From: Oxytricha trifallax
Lineage: Eukaryota; Ciliophora; Spirotrichea; Sporadotrichida; Oxytrichidae
Reading direction: 5' to 3'
Assembly (NCBI GenBank): GCA_000711775.1
Contig: ARYC01000775.1
Location: 1 to 64,000 of the forward strand
DNA length: 64,000 nt
A model generated the notes under the pieces. The model had not been told where the DNA came from, made no database searches, and saw only the letters and a program-made list of their open reading frames with translations. This document shows, piece by piece, positions 48,247-61,134 of this stretch. Every line of letters begins with the position of its first letter. Position 1 is the first letter of the stretch. The position numbers were made by a program, and so were the translations under genes.

Positions 48247-48930
48247 TCAATATGAAGTAATTAATAAAAATTAATATAATTATAATTTTTTCTTGGGTCT
48301 TGACAGCACATAATTCAATTTCTTAAAGTCTTTTATAGGTTAATACTTTTCTTCTTTAACTTATTGCTATGATTTCACTTGATCTTCCTTAATTTCTTCT
48401 GTAGTTTTTAGTTCCTCAGCAGTTTTAGAATTAGTTTATTGAATTAAGTTTTTGTCTGCTCCTTATGACCATAGTCCACATGAAAATATTAAGATATCGC
48501 AATCAAGCTAATTTCCCACTCTATCTACTGAGGTTATTTGTAGATCTATCTGTAATTTTGATTATTGTTGCTAGATTTAATCAGCTCCAATTTACTAATC
48601 TAGAGGAAGCTATTATTGCTCATGCAAATTATCGTTATTAATAATAGATTTTTACTAATTTTATGGCTTGGCTTTCAGTTATTTATTAAGATAACTAGAG
48701 TGGTCTTAACCTGCAGCGACAACCGCTACTTTCAAAGAATTTCCTTCATCTGGCATTGAAACAGCATTTTCTTATAAATCTTTCAGTATAATCTCTATTA
48801 TTGAAGCTTCTATGAAATTCTTGGATTTTATTGTTGATTATCTGTGAGACAAGGGGATCTTAGAAATTATGTTATCAGGGTTTATTATTAGAACTTAATT
48901 AGTACGGGTTTTATCTAACCAATGACGATT
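48247..48930 (-). CDS. Minus-strand paralog (VAVVAAGQDHSSYLNK family), best-preserved copy
   Basis: It is open with TGA-only stops for about 225 codons to TGA 48249-48247. The order is IPLSHRQSTIKSKNFIEASI, MPDEGNSLKVAVVAAGQDHS, a Gln-rich spacer, QIDLQITSVDRVGNQLDCDI, LIFSCGLWSQGAD, a Lys/Glu/Gln-rich insert and KDFKKLNYVLSRPK. It is convergent with the ORF ending at 47548. The hydrophobic VAVVAAG strand and the CGLWS block are the best candidates for a folded domain. I know no match. The N-terminus is not certain. Confidence 0.65.
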
Positions 48931-49001
48931 TTGATCCCTCTAAGCTAATTTTATAGTTATATAAATATTATATTAAGAAAGCTTGAAGGATGCTTGGTTG
49001 A

Positions 49002-52000
49002 TAAACAACTCTTTGTAAAGCAATATTATAAAGAAATTTCCAAAAAACTGAAAATTTAAATTTGTTAGTAATCATAATAAATAGATAAATATTGTCCAGG
49101 TTACAAATCATTTCATCATTGTAATTTAGTTTATTAGCAACCTCCATTACATCTTTATTAACCCTGTATAACATGTAATATTTAAATTTTTGTAAAGATC
49201 TTAGAGTTATCACTTTGTTACTTCTTATTTATTAATTTATTATACTATACCTTGAACTTAGTCAAATTTGACTTCTGTTCCTCACATAATCTCTCAAACA
49301 AACTCTTCCCTAAGCCTTTTCTCTCAGCAATAAATGACTTAACTTGAATGCTACGCTGCTTGAAATCCCCAGCCATTATAAACTTTTCACTTATTATGAT
49401 TGGTCCAAGAGCCAGTGGTTCAGATATCTATTCTGCATCATCGAATATGCAATAGTCGAATTTCTTTACTGCGAGTAGGATTGGGTTGTTCATTGAGAGA
49501 CAAGTCATGCCAAAGACAAATGTCTGATCTAGAAAATCTGTGATTTGCTGCATCGAAGTGAAAGTATTAATTAAACAGGAGTTTAATATAGTAACTTAAT
49601 AATAATACTAGAAGTAATGACCTTATCTCTAATTCTTTGATCTACTGAAGATGCATTGCTAGAAATTCTAGTGAAATTTTCAAACCCACTTTCTTTCAAA
49701 CTTACTAACAAACTGTCAACTTGCTAGTTTGAGAAGTTCACTAGTAATAAACTATAGATCTTAACATATGTTAGTATTACACAAGGATATTATTAAAGGC
49801 AAATTAGTAATTCCAGATTTTGTAATATATTGAAGTTTATTTTCTTCTTGATACTAGCAAGTATATTAATCAAAGTAACTATAGTCTAGGTTTTACCAGA
49901 ACCAGGGACACCATATATCATCTAAAAGTCCTAGCACAATATGCTTTTACTGATAGCAGTTTTCTAATCATCATTTAAATTCATCATTTTATCCTTGAAC
50001 TTTTAAGTAACCATGTTTATATGCTTCTCTGGGATTTCATAGGTTTGTTTTTTCAATACTAAAAGATCTTTTAGCTTGTCAAATCTGTTATCAGTGCAGA
50101 GAGCGAGGATGTTACTTCTCATCATAGAATATGAAAAATTTGAAAATGGTTCACTTTCGATTGTCCAAATAACTTATTCTTCCTAGTTTTGAGATAAGGG
50201 GTCTAAATATAAATACTTTAATAAAGTCTTTAAGCTTTTTATGAAAGAAATCAAAGAATAATTATAAGTTTAAAAGTCTTTTCCTCCGAGGGCATCCTTG
50301 CTCAGGTTTTAAGGCATAAGATGAGCAAATTCAATAGTGTAAATGACTACTTAACAGAAATACTTATCTATATCTTGCATTTTATTTTCTATATCTTCAA
50401 GTAACACTTGAGAGTCCTCGATCTGTATAGGATTGTCCAGGTTATTTTAACTTTTTAAGGGTGAGTCACCTGTAAAAGTTTTTGGTTTAAAGTCAATTTC
50501 TCTAGAAATAAGGTACCCCTTAGAAAAGGTAATATTCCCTTTAGTATACAAATTTACGAATGTACTTTCTGAAAGTATTTGACTAGTATCTTTCTCACTT
50601 TCTAATGCTGGTTCAATAAATTCCTTCTCTAAAGTAATTAAACTTCCACCCTTCTAATTTGAGACTACTTTAACAATTTTCAAGTTGGTTTCTCTTTAGA
50701 AACTCTGTTTATTGGCTTAATTTGAATTTCTGTCTGTCTCTGCGTTTTACTCTAATTATATGCACTCCACAAACTTCTTATAGTACAGTTTCACTTTGGT
50801 TTCTAGAGTCTTCTCCATATCTTAGAAAGTAGGGAACTAACCTGCTGGGGATTTTCTGTAGTCCTCAGGTTCTAAAGTCAGGGCTGTGATTGTGCAAACA
50901 TTTCTAGCATAGCAATATTTACACTCTGAGGTTTATTTTATCATTTATGGGTACTTAATAAGATTAAGGTTTTTTATTGAATAGTCAAACACTGCTTTCT
51001 CATCTTAAAACATTAAATTATAAAAGGTTACTCATTTATTTTTTTGCCCTTAAGTCTTTAATGTGAGAATTTATGTTAAAATTCAATTTCGATTAATTAA
51101 TTTTATCTTTGTTTAAATCCTCATACTCTTATTAAGATTTCAAAGTGGTTGGCAACTAGATATTGGTGCTGTTATTTGATTTTTACCATTTAGCTAACTC
51201 GTTTCTGCCCATAATTATATTATCTAATTCAATTTTACTCTACCTGATATACTAGAAACCATCTGCCACATTTTAGTCCATGATATACAGTAAGATATTT
51301 AACAATATTAAATAAATATAGAGATTTATTATATACATTATGAATTAACCATAATATATTTTCTGGGTTTGCATTTTTGAATCTCTCAGATATAATCAGT
51401 GAGTAGAGCAAAACTTGACCTCTATAGGCATTTGATTTATTTTTGCCTGTTTTTATCTCAAGAGCTGTAGATTTGATGTTTCCCTCAGAATCCTCTATTT
51501 GAATGGTAGAATTTATGATATAAATCTAAATCAATTTTTCAATTAAAATAAAAAACCTAAGTATAATCTATTAATTACTTTTTATTGAATCAATGTTTCC
51601 CTTGATACCATAAGTGTGAGTATTGAATTCTTACTCTGCAGCTAGGAACTTCCTATACTTTATGCCATATTAATTGAAGTCCCCTCTAAACATCATATTC
51701 AACCACTTTGTAATGTTTTAAACACCTCTCTCAACATCAATTTGCACTTCTTACTCAGTTTTCTTCAAAAAGAACAGATATAGTAGCTAATTAACTTAAA
51801 ATATCTGAAACATCTCTACATAAAAGTTGTTCCCTTTTTTTCTATTTATATTTAGGGTTTTAAAAGTATAAAATTGAAAATTTAAGCTAATCTTGAATAG
51901 CTTCTTTGACCATTTTCTATAAGCTTTCTTTCTTGAAGTCCATGTTTTACAGAATACTTTGAAACACTCCGTGAATTGTGTTTCCAAGGACGAGCGCATA

Positions 52001-52975
52001 GTTTATATCGGTATTCAAGCCTTTGAATTAATGAGAGAGTAGGGCGTTTCTAGCACATGGGAAGGCTTTCACAATAGATGTGCAGGGAATCATAATGTAT
52101 GGCTCTACTATAATCTACAAATTAAATTTAATAAATGATTTATAGCGATTCCCATCCAAATTCTTCCCTATTTAATAAAAAGTTAAAATTAATTATTTAA
52201 ACCATATATTTATGTTATTTTTTACCTCATTTAATTCTTCATAATCTAATTTTAAATAAAGGGAATGTTAATTATATAATCATGCTTGCCTTATTGATGG
52301 TGAGTTCTTATTCATTATCATCTAAGATGAGTTAAAACTTATTTTCCAAGCAGAAATTGCCTATTACTCGCACCATATCCCCAACTTCAGCGAACAATTT
52401 CCTCGCCCAGTTGCCTATAATATTGAGTCTAAACTCAATATTGCATTTCACACTCACTTCCTTTCTAATGGGAACACCATTTTAATCAAGGGGTGGAGCG
52501 AGGTCTAATTCTAATTTTAGACTGAAGGGGTTTATCTAGGTGAGTTTTGTAATGTAGAAACATCGGTTTAGGAAGAATTCCGGTAAAACTTTCTTCACTT
52601 AAGGCTGATCTGAAATTTAATTATTTAAATAAATAAAAACCTAAAACTGAGAATCAATTTTTACAAAATCCATATTTCAATTTAAATATCAGAGTGAACT
52701 TGTTATTAAGTCTCAAACTTATTACCTTACTTGATCTAGTTTTTATCTTAAATTGCAGTAAATTAATCAGCTGATATTGTTAAAATTGAGCTTGAATCAT
52801 ATTTATTAGACTAGCTACTATCTTCAATTTGTATGATTTATTATTACTGTTGATGCGAGTTTTGTTGGCTCTAATGATTATTTTTGATTTATAGCTATTT
52901 GTGCTCTTCCTCCTCTTTCTCTTCGTTCTCTATATCTTCCTCAATTTGGCGAAGTACATTAGAACCAATAGACAT
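49002..52975 (-). CDS. DNA2: DNA2 nuclease-helicase, missing the last helicase motifs here
   Basis: DNA2 trims flaps in Okazaki-fragment maturation and resects DNA ends. Start ATG 52975 (MSIGSNVLRQIEEDIENEEK), with an acidic and Gln-rich N-terminus. The nuclease domain shows CARNALLSHQFKG, VLGNTIHGVFQSIL near 51950, FNTHTYGIKGNIDSI near 51600 and LEIKTGKNKSNAYRGQVLLYS near 51450; these match LRRxxLxxRFKG, GTLxHEVFQ, YGLKGKID and ELKTGKxxxxxHRxQVxLY. The helicase has NDDQKTAISKSIL, the Walker A GVPGSGKTQTIVTLINIL near 49900, MTCLSMNNPILLAVKKFDYC with IFDDAEQISEPLALGP (motif II as DDAEQ, normally DEASQ) and AGDFKQ near 49360. YRVNKDVMEVANKLNYND follows near 49110. The frame ends near 49002 without the later motifs, so terminal MDSs lie elsewhere. 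IESs and introns between blocks were not all resolved. Confidence 0.9.
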
Positions 52976-53028
52976 GTTTCGGGATTAGTATTTTAATTTA
53001 TCGAAATGAATTGTTTTAAGTGCCCAAA

Positions 53029-53897
53029 TCAAAATTATATTTAAAATTACACTTGCTTGTTCTGATCATCCACACCATCTTAGTTATTGAGTATAAGTTG
53101 ACTATCAGTGAGATCAATAAACTCCTCCAGTTTATCAAAGTCAATACTATCTGATGATGACAACATATTGCTGCTGAGCTTCCTCCCATGACTGCCTTGA
53201 TTTGGGGGAGTGCTACTATTCATGACACTCATTATTGGTATATGTTTGAAGGAGACGTTGCTGTTGCTACTGCTGTGATTGCTTAACTTACGCTGTGCTA
53301 ATAAGTTGTGTGATTGGTGCTTCAAATTCATGGTATTGAGAGAGTTTTCATTCAGGTTGTGACTATTTTTGCCGCTGTAGACGCTGATTTGATCAGATTT
53401 GTTGATCAACTGATCATTTTGCTTCAATTACAATACAATATTGAAGATATCATATAGTTCAATCTCTTGGCGTTTATTTGCTTTTGCTCTTAAATCTTCT
53501 CCAGCTGCTCTTAAGTCTCTGGGTATGGAAATTTAAAGGAATTATTGTCAATATTCTATTTTAGTAGCCCTTTTCCAACAATTAAACTTTAAATTTATAA
53601 TAATTTGCGTTTCTTAGAGCTTTAACCTTCATTTGAACCTTCCTACAAAATATTTTCACTTCGATTAAGACTGCCGCCACTCATCATCTACATTTGATTT
53701 TGACTATTGCTATTGAAACTCTGAGATTATTGCATAAATTACTATGTTTATTTGCTATTTTGCAGTTGTGTCTCTGATTATAAAATGGGTTGCTGCTGCT
53801 ATTAAGGTGATGGTTTTGGCGTAATTTTCCTGATTACTATTCCACCCTCACCAGGTTTATTCTTGAATGGTTACTGTGGGCGATTATTAGACTCCAT
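53029..53897 (-). CDS. Asn/Gln/Ser-rich protein of unknown function
   Basis: Start ATG 53897 (MESNNRPQQPFKNKPGEGGI, then VIRKITPKPSPQ). Gln and Asn runs follow, then GKGLLKQNIDNNSFKFPYPE. Between about 53560 and 53440 the frame must change once to reach ANKRQEIELYDIFNIVLQLK and QNDQLINKSDQISVYSG, so an unrecognised small IES, intron or base error lies there. The C-terminus has SSSDSIDFDKLEEFIDLTDS and ends at TGA 53031-53029. It is divergent in composition from DNA2, whose start lies 54 bp away on the same strand. It may be a nuclear or regulatory protein. No domain recognised. Confidence 0.65.
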
Positions 53898-53929
53898 GAT
53901 ATTTCAAAATTTAGCTTATTATTAAATTA

Positions 53930-54262
53930 CTGATAAGAATTTAATTTATAATTATAATAAGTATGCGTAAAAGAGAGGGAAATTATAAAACATATATACA
54001 TTTGATTGGATTTAGGCTATAAAAAATTTAGTTTTATATTATTTTATACAAACATTTTTCCGAATAAACTTCTTATTTTTTTTTTTGACTTCTATTCAAA
54101 TATTTAATTAATAAAAATAGGGTTATACTCTACAGCTTTGCTAATACTTTCATGATATATCATGGAAATTATTAATAAATATTAAGATATTATCTGATCA
54201 ATATATTCAATTAATTCTTAATAGTCACTATTCATCAGAATCAAAACTATTTAAGTTATTTA
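53930..54262. other. AT-rich spacer
   Basis: Upstream of the N/Q-rich gene. No coding or repeat structure seen. Confidence 0.4.
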
Positions 54263-54428
54263 TCATTCACCCACATCATTATCTATGTCTGAAGGGTCTT
54301 GGTATATCATCCGCTTAGTAGAGGGACTTTGATTCAAACTCACTTAATGTCTATTAAAGTCCTCCATTGAATAGAGGGAATTATTGATTTTACTATTGAT
54401 TTACCCTTAACTATATGGTTGATACTAA
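54263..54428 (-). CDS. Short coding-like ORF, possible last MDS of an unplaced gene
   Basis: The minus strand reads SLYSMEDFNRHQVSLNQSPS, then TKRMIYQDPSDIDNDVGE and TGA 54265-54263. Base use is more balanced than in the neighbours. Upstream the frame stays open for a dozen codons with no obvious start. It could be a tiny gene starting at the internal Met or the 3' end of a fragmented gene. Confidence 0.35.
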
Positions 54429-54429
54429 A

Positions 54430-55141
54430 ATAATATACTATAAAGAAGATTTATTTGTTTTATTAGGTGATTTATAGGTTTAGATAGGGGTAAAATATAA
54501 ATTACTTATAAAGTGATGCTATGGTAAATTATTGAATGTCCCCTATGAGTGCATTAATTATTGATGTTATGCAGGTGTGTCAATTTACAAAAGCTAATTA
54601 TTATCTGCTAATGACTAATCTCTATAATATTGTGTAAAATTCTTTTTTATTTTAATATTAAATATTTAATTGTGAGTAAACCACGAATTTTGAATAAGCT
54701 GTACTTCAATAAAGATTATATCTATCAAAATAATATTCCCTAGCGTTAAAAAGCTAAGTAAAAAATCACAAAATTATATATTTAAGAGTTTTTGCAAATA
54801 ACAACGGAAAGTCTAGAAAAATATGTAGGCAATTAAAGAAAATAGACTTAGAGATAATTAAACTATAAAGGGCTTGATGAATTCGAATTAACATCTATAA
54901 TGTAAAATGATTTACTATATTTCATTTTATTTTAATTAATTTTGTAGCGAATAGTAAGCAGCGCCCAGATATTAGTAATTTAGAGTTTACATATCCCTAT
55001 TTCTATTTTGAGGTAGTATAATTCCTTATTTCATAGTGGATGATTACATTTAAGTTAAAGTTTATTTATTTATGACTATGTGCTCTTTGTTTAGTTATTT
55101 CAAAGCGAATTTATCCCAAATATTTGATAATCCAATTAGCC
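54430..55141. other. AT-rich spacer
   Basis: No convincing coding run on either strand, and no repeat shared with the rest of the window was noticed. Confidence 0.4.
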
Positions 55142-57804
55142 TCATTAATTTGTAATTAAATAACTCCTAAGATATTAAATTCTTTGTTTAAATTATTCTA
55201 TTACAAAGGATTTATATAATATTTATACGCTCATTTAATCATAGAAACTGTACATAACTTCTACGATTTCTTTAGTATTCTGGTAAATTTAAAGTCCATA
55301 TCTATCTGCTCTTGAAACATAGAGCAATCTACCATCAGGGGACCATAGTATCTCTGATATATCAAAATTAGTGTTTATGCTCTTTATCTCTGTGCCAGTA
55401 CCCACTTCATATAATCTCAATGTTGTAAAATTACAGCTTGAAAGTTAAAACATCAAAAATATTATATATCGGATAATTTTTCATCATTTATTATAAATAA
55501 ATGAAGGCGATGATGATGTTGCTAATGCGAGATATAGCCCAGTATGATCAAACGAAAGAAAACAGCCAATTTTATATTCGTTAAATATCAACGTTGAAAC
55601 ATGCATGCAAGATACCAAACTATATATAAAAACTGTTAATTACATAATTATATTTACTTGAAAATCTCGATTTGATTTTAAGTTGTGGTCACTAACAAAT
55701 ATTTCTGTGATATGTGGATATTGTAGTTCACTATGCTACCTATAATTATAGCTTTTAAATCACGATGAAATAGATTCAATATTTACCTTAATGTAATTAG
55801 ATAGTTCCCTTTTTAACAATCACTCCATCCTTCTTTAGATCAATTTATACAATATCAAATCCATCCATCATCTCATTAGTCATAATCAAATTTAAACAGT
55901 CATCTTGATTGCTGTTCTACAAAAATTTAGCAGATTATTTTACAAAATTATTGTAAATATTTGAAGAGTCTCTGATTTATTTAAGGAAGCTGCCAAACTC
56001 ATAAAAGGGGGACTTGTTGATAGAACTGATTGCTTTATATAAATTAATTGATCCAGTTTCGAAAGTCACTATCATATATTCGTTATCTGAAGTGAAGTCA
56101 ACTGAACTTATTTCGTATACTCCTAGAGTTAGTTAAATTAATTTTACTATAAAAATTATCCTTTCACGAATACAGATTAAATTTGTCAAAGTTTATTAAT
56201 AATTTTGCCATTATGAATAAAATTAATCTATAGAGATATGCTTTAAGGAAAAACTTCTTTATGTTAAGCTTTAGTATAAAAAATTTACATTTACCCATGT
56301 TAATAAACAGCTAGTATGTAGTTATGAAAGTTATTCTTGAATCTGATTTATTTTACTAATTTAATTTGTTATTCCTTAAAATTCGATAATTCGACATTCT
56401 TTGTTTACCAATTCTATACGTTCATTGAATTTACTTGCAAACTATGCAAGTCTTGAAGTAAACCTTAAATAGCATATTTTGATGAAGATTGAATCGGATG
56501 AGCATTATTTAGACATATTAATGGGTTGCTTGGGTGAGTTTGCTGGTAGATTACTTTGCTAGAATCAAGGTTTATGATAGTATAGGATCCAAAGGATGAT
56601 TAAATTAGTAAGTGGTCATTGGAATTTAACTCGAATTAATGTATATTAGAGTTTTTATTTAGTTTTAGTGATTTAAGAAGTAACCTCTCCGTCAAGTTAA
56701 ATTGTAAAACTTGTCCTAAATTAAATATAAAACTAAAATGAAGTAACTATTATACCTTATTCATCTATAAGCAATATTATACCATTATTTTGGGATATTC
56801 CTTTTAAAATTTCATGATCTGATATCTTCACAGTTTCAACTTGATTCGTCTAAAATGAATAAATTAAAGACACAAATCAATTTTACAATTTGTGATATTA
56901 TATGAATTTTTCCTCCATTATCTTTAGTGATGATAATCAACTTATTTTACTCAATTTCATCCGCTATCATTTTGATTTTGTTAATTTTTAGATCTATCTA
57001 GCTTGATATTTTTTAATCTAAGTATAACTATCTCTTACTTGCATCATAACTCCATATTTTCAAAATATTTACTTGACTTTCTTTTTATAAATTAACATTT
57101 TTCTATGATTTATTTAAGTTGAAACCAGTCTAAGAATCTAATTTAATGGAGATTTCTTAATTTTCAATTGTAATAAACTTTTACTTTGTGTTATCTAGGA
57201 CTTAATTATTCGTATTGATAAATAGTTACTAGCATTTAGAAGTATTGCTAATGATTTTATTATCTATTAGTGTCAAATCCCCACTTTATAGTGAAATGTT
57301 CCAAATTGATAATTCTTAAATGTTAAATTACTCTTCACCCAGGCTGTATGAAGTTACAAGGAAAATTTTAACTGGATTCTTTCTCTAAGTATCATTATAG
57401 AGGATTTATAATTGGAAATTAAAAGATTCTGGGGTTAGCTCTTGAATAGTTTAAATTTACTGATAATTTATAGTACTCTCATATTCAAGAGGTATAAGTT
57501 ACTGCGAAAGTAATTTATTTGTAGTTGAGTCAAAGATTTCTAGGAGGGGTTGATTTAGAGCAATTGAAATGAAAGAAATTAAGAAAATGTAGTAACCATC
57601 ATCTGAGTACTTAATGAGAACAGGGTTGTATAGCTTTTATGATTAAAATGGATGCCTGATCAGCTGAGTTGATTGGCTAGTTCTATAGTTAAATTGATAG
57701 AGTTCATAGCCTTTGTCAAAACAAATGATTGGGAGAATTGGATGTAAAGTCACAAGCTTTGATGTGAATTCTTCATGCTCAAGTTACATTACTTAATTGT
57801 CCAT
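55142..57804 (-). CDS. WD40-like beta-propeller protein
   Basis: Start ATG 57804 (MDNQVMQLEHEEFTSKLVTL). A long, mainly beta-strand sequence follows with repeated hydrophobic-aromatic units such as LIKYSDDGYYIFLISF, LLEIFDSTTNKLLSQQ, QELSIWNISLQSGD, VNILKIWSYDASKRQLYLDQ and, near the C-terminus, SEILWSPDGRLLYVSRADRY with LQIYQNTKEIVEVM. The SPDGR-L and I/L-W units are typical of WD repeats. I cannot assign it to a named complex. Short TGA-containing, AT-rich gaps (for example near 56880, 56700, 56150 and 55560) are introns or IESs. The probable stop is TGA 55144-55142. Confidence 0.75.
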
Positions 57805-57821
57805 TTAATTTTATTTTTAAT

Positions 57822-58852
57822 TCAGTTTAATTCAATTAATGTAATTGATTTGAAAAGAATTATCTTACTAAAGATCATTTGAATTGAAAGAGAGAGCCTA
57901 AAATTACCTTATTTGTTCCCCTTAATGATTTCTTCAAGTAGTGATTACTTTCTTTTGGTTTTATCCTGTAGACACCCAACATCAAGATTCACCATTATGC
58001 ATTTTCCTTGTCTCTTCTCTATTCTCTCTTTCCTATATAAAATAAGTTTAGCTACTGAATAGAAATTCTTGTTGCCGTTTAGCCAACAAATGCAGGAATA
58101 TATTTTTAAGAATCTTTGAATTGAAATATCTTTATACTTTGCACTTACACTTCCTGAACTTTCTTCTCTTAGCCAGTCATCTAATAAGCTAGTTGCAAGA
58201 CTTTCAAAAAGCTTCTATTCTGTGATTGAATAGCTGTAGCTCTGCTTGAGATCTTTCTCTCATTCTGAAGTAAATGCTCAAACACTTTCATCTTTTGTTA
58301 AATCTTCTCCTCTGCTTTGGCATCACGCTTTCTCATAAGAACTTGGCCTGCTTGCCCTTGCAAGTTAGCAACGGGAACTGCTCTACTGCTTCTCAAATGC
58401 GATTTCTTAATGAGAGTTTAAGGTCTGTACTGCTCGTCTATCTGATTGGATGAGTTTGAAGCGCCACTGAAATAAGTTTAAATTTCTTGACGATCATTCA
58501 TTTGAATCACTTGAAATCCTTGGCCTTAGGCATCTCTCATGTACTCCAATGGCTTCAAATGACTATTTGCAAGCCAGAAATAAATGTCTCCCACATTATA
58601 GTAATCTTTTCCATCTTTTCTTTGCCAGGCTGTCTTCACTTTCCTTGGAAGTTTGATTCCAGAGTCTCCAAATACCAATTGTATAAAATACTTGAAATTC
58701 AATTCTTAATAAGAAAAGATGATAATATCTAAATTTATGAAAACCAATTCCACATTGTCATCTCCAGATGCTGCTTTAGTGTTTACTGTGATTTCCTTCT
58801 TGTTGATGAAGTAGTCACGAAGCACGGTAATTGGGTCTATAGTTTCGCTCAT
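57822..58852 (-). CDS. CDC73: CDC73/parafibromin, Paf1 complex subunit; lacks the C-terminal Ras-like domain here
   Basis: CDC73 couples RNA polymerase II elongation with histone modification. From ATG 58852: DPITVLRDYFINKKEITVN, then after an IES LPRKVKTAWQRKDGKDYYNV, GDIYFWLANSHLKPLEYMRD and DAQGQGFQVIQMNDRQEI. These match the human N-terminal domain ([36 protein letters not shown]). The middle contains the FLKIYSCICWLNGNKNFYSV and KLILYRKERIEKRQ region, comparable to [20 protein letters not shown]. The frame slips by two bases near 58262 in GAGAGAAAG, between LLQNER and KDLKQSYSYS. The ORF then stops at TGA 57824-57822. That leaves about 325 residues, versus 531 in human, so the C-terminal domain is absent or encoded by an MDS elsewhere. 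Confidence 0.85.
58681..58749. other. IES in CDC73, pointer ACCAATT
   Basis: ACCAATT at 58674-58680 and 58743-58749. Excision restores GDDNVELVFGDSGIKLPRKV on the minus strand. Confidence 0.88.
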
Positions 58853-59066
58853 TTATTTCTACGCTTTTTTATAAGATTATTAAAATTATTAATTTTAACA
58901 AATTCAATCCATTTCTATAGATCGATATATTATGTTTGTAAAATTATTTTTATCACCATAAATAAACTGTAAAAGTGAAGTTCTTATAAGATTAAATAAA
59001 AAGCAAGTTTAATGAATTTTATAATTATTACTATCAAAATAAAAGCTTAAAACTATCAAAAATAAA

Positions 59067-60495
59067 ATGGGTAGAGGAGGTTCAAAATTCACCTAGAAAT
59101 GTGGAATAATAACTGGGTTCATAGGTCTAGGTGCCTATTTCATCACGAGTTTGGTCTTAATTGGCATGGCAGTGCATGTTTGCAATATGGTAAGTCCAAA
59201 TATTCAATAATAGTATTTTATTTTAATTTTTTCAATTTTATAGGAGAATTACTGCTTAAATATGAATAATAACGAACAACGAATAAATCCTGATTTGTAT
59301 GAAGGCGGTAGATATTTATATATTTTAATTATTATTGATTGATTTATTAAACTTACTTAGAAAGTAATAATTTGATATTGGCTTGGAGCAAATCACGAAT
59401 TCGTTCAGTTTCCCAGATAACAAATGGGTTTAATTATTGCTGCTGATTATGATAATGATAAAAGAGGAACCTATGAAGATTCAGCATGAATTAAATAATT
59501 TTAACACAATAATATAATACTTAGAATTAATCTCTTTCTAAATAAAAAATAAAATATTACAAGCATTAGTAAGGTTTTACAACGAGAATATCGTTGTTAG
59601 ATCTAAAGAAGGTCTCAGACTCACTCTACAACTAGCTTTGCACTTCAAAGGTAAATACCCTATTAAATTGTTTATAAATAATAATCCTACGCTTATGAAT
59701 TTCAAGAATTTAGTAATTTCAAAAGGAGATTCATTATTTATGTAGTGGGATTAACATTTGACAATAAAACAAGGCTATGGCAAGAATATTTCGATATCTA
59801 TAGTCGATATGGTGGAATTGACCAGTGGCACAAAATGATTAGATTAGTGGCTATTGCTTCAGTCAAGGATGCTTGCTAGAATTTCGAGGCTTTTGATTTC
59901 TTTGAATCGAGGTCAGAAATTGGTGATGCGATACTTCAATCTTAAGTTTTTAAAAATACACTCACAATATTTATTTCGATTTACCCTGGTCAAATTTATC
60001 AAACATTTCAACTAAATCATTGCATTTCTTGTATATTTGATACTTAATAAAACCAAAGGCAACATGCGAAAATTAGGTTTTACTTTGATTACAATGCCAG
60101 TCTTAAACGTAGACATCCCTGATTCTTTCCAGGATGCGATTCGATAGACTTAAGTGGTCAAGCAGCAGCAATAAAAGTACAATTACACCAAAGCAATCGA
60201 GGAAATCAAGGGCAACACCACAGTGAAATTAGAGCTTATGGACCAGGAAATTAAGCTGTCAGAGTCTAAAGCTAATTCTTAAGCAGTCGCTATAACTTCA
60301 CAAGCTCAAGCAGATAGCATCAGGGATGCCCTGGGGATAGAGAAATAAACTATAAGTTATGTATAGGGGGCTTTTAAAAAGTGGGAGGACAACGCTTTCA
60401 ACATGGCTATGGTCTGGATTCGTACGTTGGAGAAGAAAATATTGGAGGGAGAAGATGTCACTATTTTGCATAATTTCCCTGCTTATAGTTAATGA
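59067..60495 (+). CDS. SPFH/prohibitin-type membrane protein
   Basis: ATG 59067 gives MGRGGSKFTQK, then one membrane segment (IITGFIGLGAYFITSLVLIG) near residues 13-35. An intron follows at 59190-59243. Later blocks carry FYNENIVVRSKEGLRLTLQL near 59590, typical of the band 7 core, then LWQEYFDIYSRYGGIDQWHK near 59790. A final long block from 60080 (PVLNVDIPDSFQDAIRQTQV) has the Ala/Gln/Glu-rich helical region of SPFH proteins and ends at TGA 60493-60495. It is probably an N-terminally anchored scaffold protein of membrane microdomains. Gaps at 59310-59390, 59500-59560, 59650-59740 and 59940-60080 are introns or IESs. It starts with Met-Gly, so N-myristoylation is possible. Confidence 0.75.
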
Positions 60496-61134
60496 GATAT
60501 ATTACAAGTGATATAAAATATTTATTGATGAAGCTTTCAAATTAGTTGAGAAAATTATAGAATTTAACAGAAAACAATGATTAATTTATTTGTAATTATA
60601 ATTTTTAATTTTATATTTGTTTGTTTAATTACTATAATTGCTAAACATAGGAATAATAAGTGAAGAAATTAATATTAATAATATAAATAATTTATATATT
60701 TTAAAATATTATAATAACAAAAAAAGAAGTATTTTTTCAATATATATCCCTTATAACTATTTTTCAAGAAATAATCAATTATGATAATTATTTTATGCTA
60801 AATGAATAGAGCGCTTATTTTTCAGTTTTTATGTCAAACATTAGTTTATAATTGATTATGGCACAGCTTTAATAATTTAATTATGATTTCATATCACGCA
60901 AAAGGTAATTTAGAATAAAAATCTAAGATTTCCAATTAATCTCATTTCATTTCATTTTTAATAATAAAAGATTCACACTTTTCATTTATGAATAGGCACA
61001 TTAATAAGAAAATGCAATAATATTTAACATTAGCTCATAGAATAGTAACTTAAGATTAATAAGAAAATTATTCATAAACTTTTGTATTGTTTACAAAAGT
61101 AATTAAAATTTAATATATAATATTAATAATAATC
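60496..61134. other. AT-rich spacer
   Basis: No coding or repeats recognised between the SPFH gene and the next gene. Confidence 0.4.
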
